NCBI GenBank assembly: GCA_003663535.1
Contig: QMUE01000110.1
Location: 1-5,518 of the forward strand
Length of the DNA: 5,518 bases
Source: Thermococci archaeon
Lineage (GTDB): Archaea > Methanobacteriota_B > Thermococci > Thermococcales > Thermococcaceae
Direction: 5' to 3'
In this document: positions 1 to 5,509 of the stretch, piece after piece
Layout: each line of letters starts with the position of its first letter
Numbering within the stretch: the first letter of the stretch is position 1
Position numbers and translations under genes: made by a program
The notes under the pieces: generated by a model
What the model saw: the letters and a program-made list of their open reading frames with translations, nothing else
Databases searched by the model: none
Told to the model about the DNA's origin: nothing

Positions 1-39
1 AGTTGAAAAGTTGAATGAAGAATTGGAGAAAGTTAAGGC
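1..39 (+). other. probable CRISPR spacer at window edge
   Basis: These 39 nt precede the first visible repeat and fall within the 34-41 nt spacer range of the array, so the simplest reading is a spacer that is complete or clipped at its left end. It is strongly purine-rich (29 of 39 by hand count) and is open in frame 2, reading VEKLNEELEKVKA, a charged coiled-coil-like peptide. It could instead be the inner edge of the leader. The absence of a repeat at the left edge means this cannot be decided from the window. Confidence 0.6.
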
Positions 40-2082
40 GTTCCAATAAGACTTTAGAAGAATTGAAAGGACTTTACCGGCGAAGGAAAGAGCATCGCCG
101 AGCTTGTTCCAATAAGACTTTAGAAGAATTGAAAGCTGGGAGCACAGACCTCCCGCTGTCGCTGTTAAGCAAAAGTTCCAATAAGACTTTAGAAGAATTG
201 AAAGAGCGGAGACAAAAGAGCAGTTTACAATCACTTGGCCGCTCAGTTCCAATAAGACTTTAGAAGAATTGAAAGAGGATAAGAGGAGGCCGATACGCAC
301 ATGGTTAGAGGTTCCAATAAGACTTTAGAAGAATTGAAAGATTTTTGTTAACTTTTTTATAAATCACTTTTTAATTTGTTCCAATAAGACTTTAGAAGAA
401 TTGAAAGATGGCCACGACTGGAAAACTTATCGCTCCCGCAACCGCGTTCCAATAAGACTTTAGAAGAATTGAAAGATTGGGGCGTTAGCGTCATCAAAGC
501 CGATTTGGACGGGTTCCAATAAGACTTTAGAAGAATTGAAAGCAAGGCCACACAAAAACGTGGTTAGAAGTTGCTATACAGTTCCAATAAGACTTTAGAA
601 GAATTGAAAGAGGAATCACAGAGCTTAATATTAATCTAAGCGTAGGTTCCAATAAGACTTTAGAAGAATTGAAAGGGAATTCATTAACAAAACGTGGGTG
701 GTTGAGAAAGTTCCAATAAGACTTTAGAAGAATTGAAAGTTAAAGGACATGGACAACGTTAAGGCCCTATTGACGATAGTTCCAATAAGACTTTAGAAGA
801 ATTGAAAGATTTGTAGATTTCATTAAGCATTTTAAGCTTTAGCTTTCTGTTCCAATAAGACTTTAGAAGAATTGAAAGCGCTCAAGTTGGCCCATAAAGT
901 TGGGCATTGGTCTTGTTCCAATAAGACTTTAGAAGAATTGAAAGACGGTTAACTCCCAATCGAGAAGCCTTTTTATGATGTTCCAATAAGACTTTAGAAG
1001 AATTGAAAGTTTCTATCCTCTGTGCGAAAATAAATTTCTGCTTCGCCGGTTCCAATAAGACTTTAGAAGAATTGAAAGTCTCTAATCACTCGCTTTATCT
1101 CTTTTTTCATATCAGTTCCAATAAGACTTTAGAAGAATTGAAAGTCTCAACCACCTTTTATAATTTCTTTACTAATTTCTGAAGTTCCAATAAGACTTTA
1201 GAAGAATTGAAAGTCGTCAGATAATGTCGAACTGATTATCGAAACAGGCTAGTTCCAATAAGACTTTAGAAGAATTGAAAGCTGGGTTTTTAATCAGACA
1301 GATAATTAGTGATATAATGTTCCAATAAGACTTTAGAAGAATTGAAAGTTTTGGAAGGATTACATTGTGGTTGGCATCAGGGACGTTCCAATAAGACTTT
1401 AGAAGAATTGAAAGCTAAACACAATCTCCATCATGCTCTCGACCTCCTTCGTTCCAATAAGACTTTAGAAGAATTGAAAGAACGAGATGGTGCTCCTCCC
1501 TCTCAAGGGCCTTCTTGAGGTTCCAATAAGACTTTAGAAGAATTGAAAGATTATATAATATAGAATTAATGTCCTCGATGGTGATGGTTCCAATAAGACT
1601 TTAGAAGAATTGAAAGTTTTCATTTTTGTTTCGTTGTTTTCAGCGAAGGCCTGGTTCCAATAAGACTTTAGAAGAATTGAAAGTATAAGTTAGCTTTTCC
1701 AATTCCGTTTTGAATGCTTGTTCCAATAAGACTTTAGAAGAATTGAAAGACTCGTCTGGAGAGGCTATTCAGACGCTGCAGGGTTCCGTTCCAATAAGAC
1801 TTTAGAAGAATTGAAAGCGGATTTCATTATGCCCGGCTTCAAATGCTTGCTTAAGTTCCAATAAGACTTTAGAAGAATTGAAAGTAGTCTAACTTTATGC
1901 TCATATCATTCCTAATGAGGTGTTCCAATAAGACTTTAGAAGAATTGAAAGACAATTAGTGGGAGATCTTTCTCAAGTTCACTTATGAGTTCCAATAAGA
2001 CTTTAGAAGAATTGAAAGAAACATCCATGGCGTTATGGTAAAGATGCAGAGGGTTCCAATAAGACTTTAGAAGAATTGAAAG
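40..2082 (+). CRISPR. CRISPR array, 31 repeats of 30 nt, leader-distal end
   Basis: The repeat begins GTTCCAATAAGAC and ends ATTGAAAG, and all 31 copies read identically. Copies start at 40, 106, 175, 246, 311, 378, 446, 513, 581, 646, 710, 779, 849, 915, 980, 1049, 1115, 1184, 1252, 1319, 1385, 1451, 1520, 1587, 1654, 1720, 1788, 1855, 1922, 1989 and 2053. The 30 spacers between them are 34-41 nt and all different. The repeat matches the Thermococcales type from memory; in Pyrococcus furiosus Cas6 cuts so that the last 8 nt (ATTGAAAG) become the crRNA 5' tag, which sets the transcribed strand as plus. The leader, newest spacers and cas genes must therefore lie left of the window or elsewhere. 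The repeat has only weak self-complementarity (CAAT near the start, ATTG near the end), as expected for a largely unstructured Cas6 substrate. Which effector complexes (type I or III) use it cannot be told here. Confidence 0.99.
2053..2082 (+). repeat. terminal CRISPR repeat, undegraded
   Basis: This is the last copy at the leader-distal end. It is identical to the other 30 over its full 30 nt, whereas terminal repeats of many arrays carry several substitutions. The sequence after it (from 2083) has no further repeat similarity and is A-rich on this strand. Confidence 0.95.
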
Positions 2083-2088
2083 ATTCAG

Positions 2089-2106
2089 AAAAACAAAAAT
2101 ACAAAA
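2089..2106 (-). terminator. T-tract terminator of mfnA / minus-strand unit
   Basis: Read on the minus strand, just after the mfnA stop, there are three T-runs: T4 (2106-2103), T5 (2099-2095) and T5 (2093-2089). There is no stem-loop. Oligo-T tracts without a hairpin are the usual intrinsic termination signal of archaeal RNA polymerase. It sits directly before the last CRISPR repeat, so it would stop minus-strand transcripts from entering the array as antisense. The plus strand here has no T-run, so it is not a terminator for the array transcript. Confidence 0.65.
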
Positions 2107-2113
2107 TTAAATC

Positions 2114-3268
2114 TCAAAATCCTCTTAAAATCTCTCTCAGGTCTTTTAAAAAGTTCTTTAAATGTTCTCTTTTCACATGTGGCATCATAACTATCCTGAT
2201 ATACCCCCTGTGAGCACTTATTCCCCATCCTCTTGCTTTAAGTTCTGCTTCAATCTTCTTGAGCCTTTTAGAACCAAAGGAAACTATGTTCAGCATAGGC
2301 TCCCTTATTAGGTACACTCCATTCAACCTCTTTATCTGTTCTGCAAACCATAGGGCGTTCTCCATAGCTTCTTTGACCACGTTCTTATATCCTTCAAAGC
2401 CAAGGTGTTTAAGAAGGGCCCATACAGCTATTGCATTAGCTCCAGGCCTTGTTCCTGTGATTGTAGCTTGAAATATCTTTCCCCCAGCCAAATAAGGTGC
2501 TAAAACATTAATGACGTCCATATACTTTTTCTTTCTGAAAACTATCCCTCCAGCGGGTATTGGGGCCATTCCCATCTTGTGGGGATCTATAGTAATGCTT
2601 TGTACACCTTTGAGCTTGAAGTCAAAATCTGGTAATTCATAACCCAACGCCTTCGCAAAAGGGATTACAAACCCACCGAAGGCAGCATCAATATGTAGGG
2701 GGATTCCATAATCAACAGCAATATCCGAAAGAGCAGGAATATCATCCACAACCCCCAAACCAGTTGTGCCAGCAACCCCAACGATTCCAATGGTATTATC
2801 TGTTATTTTACTCTCTACATCCTTTACGTTGACAGAATAATCTTTATTAAGCTCTGCCCAGACCAATTTCACTTTTAACAAATCACTCGCTTTTAAAAAG
2901 GAGAAATGTGCACTCTCTGGTAGGATTAATTCCGGTTTTTCAACATTAGAGACGTTACGAAAAGCCCTCACGGCCAAAATATTGGCTTCTGTACCCCCAC
3001 TTACTATATTACCATAGGCCCTTTTTAGGTGCAAAAGCTCTCCCAACATTTGGACCGCTTCTTCCTCAATTTCTTTGCTCCCTCTATGCAAGCCTAGATC
3101 TCCCAAGTTCCTATCTATGTACTTTTGGATTATTTTCTGAGCTAGAGGGTGTGGATAAGTGCACATAGAACCTAAGATTTTACCAGAATCAAACGTTAGA
3201 TCGATTTTAAGCCTTTTCTCAAGTTCAGTAAAAAGCTCCTCTTCACTTATCCCTTTATTTGGTATCAT
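2114..3268 (-). CDS. mfnA: MfnA-type PLP-dependent L-aspartate (L-tyrosine) decarboxylase
   Basis: This is a 384-residue cytosolic group II pyridoxal-phosphate decarboxylase. Visible motifs, counted from the ATG at 3268: SGGTEAN at 90-96 (PLP phosphate binding), SAHFSF with the ring-stacking His121, HIDAAFGG with Asp194 that pairs with the pyridine nitrogen, and the Schiff-base Lys231 in TIDPHKMGMAPIPAGG. Length and sequence fit MfnA of Pyrococcus and Thermococcus. In methanogens MfnA makes tyramine for methanofuran; Thermococcales lack methanofuran, and the T. kodakarensis enzyme is reported to decarboxylate aspartate to beta-alanine for pantothenate/CoA, so that is the likely role here. I preferred the ATG at 3268, preceded by GGTGA 4 nt upstream, over an in-frame TTG at 3283 that would add five residues. 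It lies 43 bp after the antiporter gene and could be co-transcribed with it, but a TATA-like box gives it a possible promoter of its own. The substrate assignment is by family, not by visible specificity residues. Confidence 0.92.
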   Translation of the reverse strand: MIPNKGISEEELFTELEKRLKIDLTFDSGKILGSMCTYPHPLAQKIIQKYIDRNLGDLGLHRGSKEIEEEAVQMLGELLHLKRAYGNIVSGGTEANILAVRAFRNVSNVEKPELILPESAHFSFLKASDLLKVKLVWAELNKDYSVNVKDVESKITDNTIGIVGVAGTTGLGVVDDIPALSDIAVDYGIPLHIDAAFGGFVIPFAKALGYELPDFDFKLKGVQSITIDPHKMGMAPIPAGGIVFRKKKYMDVINVLAPYLAGGKIFQATITGTRPGANAIAVWALLKHLGFEGYKNVVKEAMENALWFAEQIKRLNGVYLIREPMLNIVSFGSKRLKKIEAELKARGWGISAHRGYIRIVMMPHVKREHLKNFLKDLREILRGF

Positions 3269-3298
3269 GCTCTCACCAGCCAAAGTTGTTCACATCTC

Positions 3299-3305
3299 AT
3301 TTAAG
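3299..3305 (-). promoter_or_regulatory. candidate TATA box for mfnA
   Basis: On the minus strand the box reads CTTAAAT, preceded by AAAAG as a purine-rich BRE-like element. Its centre is about 34 nt upstream of the mfnA ATG, which predicts transcription starting roughly 8-10 nt before the ATG, enough to include the GGTGA ribosome site. A start there would exclude the upstream TTG at 3283 from the transcript. It lies in the 43-bp gap after the antiporter stop. Such AT-rich matches are common by chance. Confidence 0.35.
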
Positions 3306-3311
3306 CTTTTG

Positions 3312-4490
3312 TTATTCCTCTCGAAGGTGTCTCAAATAAAGCCTAAAGAATTGTGGTGTTGTCACGGCTGTTAACATTGAGACTATTACCACTGCTGCAA
3401 AGAGACTTTGGTCTATTAACCCTTCCTCAATCCCAAATTTCAGGATGGCAAGCTCTAAGCTACCTCTTCCCCCCATCCCAATGCCCACTAGTGCTGCTGA
3501 CTTCCAATCGAATTTAAAGAGTTTCATCCCCAACCCACAGCCCAAAAACTTCCCTGTAACTGCCGCCAAATAGAGAAGGACTATCAACGCAATGCTAAGC
3601 TCATTTAAAGAGGGGTTAAACATCAACCCTACATATATAAAGAACAGAGGAATGAAAAACTCTGTTAAAACTACTTGCAAATCCCCTATAAGCTCGTTGA
3701 GTTTTATTTTACTAAGTACAAGGGGATCTCTTCTCTCTCTCAATCTGCTAATTGTCAAACCTGCAAGGTAGGCGCCAATTATCTGATGAAGGCCTACTCT
3801 TTCTGCAATCATTGCCAAAAAGAATGTCAAGACTATTGTGAATGTGAAGAAGATGTTTAAGTTCCTCAAAATACTATAAAAGCGTGAGGAGCGTTTAAAG
3901 ATATACTCAGAGATAAGGAGCACCGCTGTTATGAAAAGGACGATCTTAATTGTTAGTACAACAAGGGGAGAGAATGCTAGCTCTCCCTTCGTCATAGCCG
4001 TTATTATGCCAATCAAATAAACTGCCATGATATCATCTGCAAATGCGGCGCCCATTAATATTGAAGAGAGTTCTTTCCGGACCCTAGCCTTTAGAAGCAC
4101 GCCGCTAGTGACTTCAATTGCAGTATTTCCAAGAGTCGCACCAACAAAAATTGCTGCTGCTAATCCTTTGCCGAAGATATAAACTGTTAAAAAGCCAAGA
4201 ATGAAGGAAAATACTACACCCAAAGCAGCTACCAAAATTGCCTTGCTCTTATTGGAAGCTATGGACGAAAAGTTACTCGTAAGTCCCATATAGAGCATCA
4301 TCATCAAAAGACCAAATTCGGAGAGAACCTTTAAAGGCTCTGAAGGAACCACTACATTAAGAAAAAACGGCCCAAGTACCATACCAGTAAGTATATGTGC
4401 AATTATCGGATGGATCTCCTTCTTCTCAAAAAGCCATTCCAGACTCTTTGCAAGCACGAGAAGTATAGAAAGATCGAGAATGTACTCCAC
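3312..4490 (-). CDS. CPA2-family monovalent cation/proton antiporter (NapA/KefB-like)
   Basis: This is a 392-residue integral membrane protein with roughly 11-13 hydrophobic segments, consistent with the CPA2 (Na+/H+ exchanger, PF00999) fold. Family marks counted from the GTG start: the paired aspartates Asp152-Asp153 in GAAFADDIMAV (the ion-binding DD pair of electrogenic antiporters such as NapA), GNTAIEVTSGVL at about 121-132 matching the interrupted helix 4, Lys314 in VTGKFLGCG where NapA carries its helix-10 lysine, and GMGGRGSLELAI at about 338-349. There is no C-terminal TrkA-N/RCK nucleotide-binding domain, so it is not a full-length Kef channel-like protein. It probably exchanges Na+ or K+ for H+ across the cytoplasmic membrane; the ion cannot be told from sequence. 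The start is GTG at 4490, with GGAGG 7 nt upstream inside the preceding gene; an in-frame TTG at 4520 would overlap that gene and lacks such a site. It follows the DUF131-like gene with one base between stop and start, indicating translational coupling. Confidence 0.9.
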   Translation of the reverse strand: MEYILDLSILLVLAKSLEWLFEKKEIHPIIAHILTGMVLGPFFLNVVVPSEPLKVLSEFGLLMMMLYMGLTSNFSSIASNKSKAILVAALGVVFSFILGFLTVYIFGKGLAAAIFVGATLGNTAIEVTSGVLLKARVRKELSSILMGAAFADDIMAVYLIGIITAMTKGELAFSPLVVLTIKIVLFITAVLLISEYIFKRSSRFYSILRNLNIFFTFTIVLTFFLAMIAERVGLHQIIGAYLAGLTISRLRERRDPLVLSKIKLNELIGDLQVVLTEFFIPLFFIYVGLMFNPSLNELSIALIVLLYLAAVTGKFLGCGLGMKLFKFDWKSAALVGIGMGGRGSLELAILKFGIEEGLIDQSLFAAVVIVSMLTAVTTPQFFRLYLRHLREE

Positions 4491-4491
4491 T

Positions 4492-4737
4492 TCACACCCT
4501 CCTGCTGAGCAACGCACCAACTATCCAAAGAACCATTAAAAGAACTGCTAATATCATTGCTAAAGTAACACCTCTGTTTGTTCCAAAAACTATTGGAATG
4601 GGGCCTATCATTATGACCCCTCCACTTTCTACATTGGCTTCCCCACTTGATGCACTCATTAAAGTTCCCAAGAAGATCAACATGAAACCAATAAATATTA
4701 AGCCCATTCCCATGAGCACTAGCAATTCGCCTTTCAT
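4492..4737 (-). CDS. small two-helix membrane protein, DUF131/TIGR00304-like
   Basis: This 81-residue protein has two hydrophobic segments, at about 4-27 and 58-77. The loop between them carries GGVIMIGPIPIVFGTN (39-54), and the tail is a short basic SRRV. The GG-V-x-x-GPIPI-x-FG loop and the length fit the archaeal DUF131 (PF01998, TIGR00304) family as I remember it; its function is unknown. The ATG at 4737 is preceded by GAGGAG 2 nt upstream, tight but plausible. The first gene of the minus-strand unit, it ends one base before the antiporter start, so the two proteins are probably made in linked amounts; it might be an accessory or assembly factor for the antiporter, which is inference only. 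An overlapping longer frame beginning at 4747 is a shadow with no membrane-protein or family character. Confidence 0.82.
   Translation of the reverse strand: MKGELLVLMGMGLIFIGFMLIFLGTLMSASSGEANVESGGVIMIGPIPIVFGTNRGVTLAMILAVLLMVLWIVGALLSRRV
4495..4503 (-). promoter_or_regulatory. Shine-Dalgarno site deciding the antiporter GTG start
   Basis: On the minus strand AGGAGGGTG lies within the last codons (Arg-Arg-Val) of the upstream small membrane protein gene, followed by its TGA stop, one A, and the antiporter GTG. GGAGG is 7 nt from the GTG. This supports start choice at 4490 and coupling of the two genes. Confidence 0.75.
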
Positions 4738-4765
4738 GGCTCCTCATGAAAAACTACATCTTAGG

Positions 4766-4773
4766 TTTTAAAG
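4766..4773 (-). promoter_or_regulatory. candidate TATA box for the minus-strand unit
   Basis: On the minus strand the box reads CTTTAAAA, centred about 32 nt upstream of the ATG at 4737, which places transcription start about 6-10 nt before the ATG, normal for Thermococcales. The box lies partly inside the left palindrome of the divergent intergenic region, so factor binding there could block or set this promoter. Confidence 0.45.
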
Positions 4774-4787
4774 CTTTAACGTTAAAG
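4768..4787. promoter_or_regulatory. two overlapping perfect palindromes in the divergent promoter
   Basis: TTAAAGCTTTAA (4768-4779) and CTTTAACGTTAAAG (4774-4787) are both perfect palindromes and share the six bases CTTTAA. Viewed another way, the hexamer TTAAAG occurs in alternating orientation three times (4768-4773 forward, 4774-4779 reverse, 4782-4787 forward). The element sits between two divergent genes only 79 bp apart and overlaps the minus-strand TATA candidate. It could be an operator for a dimeric regulator or only the by-product of back-to-back TATA elements. Confidence 0.45.
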
Positions 4788-4796
4788 TTATTAATA
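4788..4796 (+). promoter_or_regulatory. candidate TATA box for the HAD phosphatase gene
   Basis: TTATTAATA is centred about 25 nt before the ATG at 4817, with the AACGTTAAAG stretch upstream as a possible BRE. This spacing would start the transcript at or very near the ATG, giving a leaderless mRNA, in keeping with the lack of any GGAGG- or GGTGA-like site before the ATG. The alternative box TTTTAAAG (4766-4773) would give a leader of about 20 nt, still without a ribosome site. Confidence 0.35.
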
Positions 4797-4816
4797 CACA
4801 AACAGACACTCAGTAC

Positions 4817-5509
4817 ATGCTTGTACTTGTGGATTTAGACGATACCTTATGCAACACATGGGAAGCCGCTAGATGGAGTGTTCTTCGTCTTCTACCCCAT
4901 TTAATCAGAAAAGGAAAATTCAAGGCTTTGCTTTATATACTTACACAGCGGTATGAAGAGTTAGAACAATCAAGAGAGCTTCACTTACTCGATTTGGATG
5001 AACTTGTGGGAAACTTTATGGAAAGGGTGTATAAAAGCACATCAGAAAAAGATCTGAAAGAGATGTTTGAATTAGTGGACAAGACATTCTTTTCAAACTT
5101 AAGAGTATATCCAGATGCAATTGACTTCTTAAAGGGATTAAAAGAGATTGGAGCAAAAATAGTGCTAATAACCGATTCCTCCTCTGAGTGGCAAAGGAAA
5201 AAACTCGAATACCTAAACCTGAAAGATTACTTTGATTCCCTTATAATAAGTGGAGAAACCGGTTACAGTAAACTTGAGCCCTATAATTTCATACTGGCGA
5301 AAAGAATGTTCCCAAAAGAGAGGGAAATCTACGTAGTCGGAGATAGAGACGACACCGACATGAGAGGCGGAAAGGAAATAGGTGCAACAACAATCCTAGT
5401 CAAGAGGGGTTATTTCAAATCTCTCATGCCGAAACACGCCGATTATATAGTAAAAGACCTTAAAGAGGCCTTAGAGGTGATAAAACATGAGCATAAAAAG
5501 CGAGGTTAA
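4817..5509 (+). CDS. HAD-superfamily (subfamily IA) hydrolase, probable small-molecule phosphatase
   Basis: This 230-residue soluble protein carries all four HAD motifs. Motif I is VDLDDTL, with nucleophile Asp6 and acid/base Asp8; motif II is IVLITDSS with Thr119; motif III is Lys152 in GYSKLEP; motif IV is VVGDRDDTDMRGGKEIGA with Asp176 and Asp181. Residues from about 15 to 95, between motifs I and II, form a largely helical insert, as in C1-capped HAD enzymes of the phosphoglycolate-phosphatase type. It most likely hydrolyses a small phosphorylated metabolite in the cytosol through an aspartyl-phosphate intermediate with Mg2+. The substrate cannot be read from the cap. No ribosome site precedes the ATG, so the message may be leaderless. 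The 3' end overlaps the next gene by 23 nt, so it is probably the first gene of an operon running to the right. It is divergent from the antiporter unit. Confidence 0.88.
   Translation: MLVLVDLDDTLCNTWEAARWSVLRLLPHLIRKGKFKALLYILTQRYEELEQSRELHLLDLDELVGNFMERVYKSTSEKDLKEMFELVDKTFFSNLRVYPDAIDFLKGLKEIGAKIVLITDSSSEWQRKKLEYLNLKDYFDSLIISGETGYSKLEPYNFILAKRMFPKEREIYVVGDRDDTDMRGGKEIGATTILVKRGYFKSLMPKHADYIVKDLKEALEVIKHEHKKRG
5474..5481 (+). promoter_or_regulatory. Shine-Dalgarno site of the downstream gene
   Basis: GAGGTGAT, an almost ideal match to the archaeal anti-SD, lies inside the phosphatase gene and 5 nt before an ATG at 5487. It is the main evidence that a second gene starts there. Confidence 0.7.

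Noticed and set aside
1..39. Degenerate extra CRISPR repeat in the left edge (GAAGAATTG at 17-25)
   Set aside because: Only nine contiguous bases match and the distance to the next repeat would leave a spacer of under 10 nt.
15..263. Open reading frame of 82 codons through the start of the array, with a repeated SNKTLEELK peptide
   Set aside because: The peptide is the CRISPR repeat read in one frame; it stays open only because the repeat lacks stops in that frame. It has no ribosome site and is interrupted once spacer lengths shift frame.
357..551. Minus-strand open frame of 64 codons with repeated LSILLKSYWN
   Set aside because: Same cause: the antisense reading of the repeat plus three spacers.
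543..709. Similarity of spacers 8 and 10 (ACAAAA, CGTGG, GGTT segments)
   Set aside because: Only short runs match, with different spacing; not enough to call duplicated or related spacers.
1952..1988. Possible self-targeting of mfnA by spacer 29 (13-nt identity TTTCTCAAGTTCA with 3215-3227)
   Set aside because: The identity stops after 13 of 37 nt and both sequences encode a common Glu-Leu-Glu-Lys helix on the reverse strand. This is chance similarity, too short for targeting.
2259..2471. Plus-strand open frame of 70 codons within mfnA
   Set aside because: It lies wholly inside the well-supported decarboxylase gene on the opposite strand and has no recognisable domain or start signal. The frames at 3159-3374 and 3675-3860 are rejected for the same reason.
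3269..3283. TTG at 3283 as the mfnA start (five extra residues)
   Set aside because: The ATG at 3268 has GGTGA close upstream, gives the usual family length, and the TATA candidate would start the transcript after the TTG.
4491..4520. TTG at 4520 as the antiporter start (ten extra residues, MVRCSAGGCE)
   Set aside because: The extension is the upstream gene read out of frame, and the GTG at 4490 has a GGAGG site at ideal distance.
4403..4747. Minus-strand open frame of 114 codons overlapping the DUF131-like gene and the antiporter start
   Set aside because: The two genes it overlaps have membrane-protein and family features and good ribosome sites. This frame is rich in Trp, Cys, Ser and Arg, typical of an out-of-frame reading.
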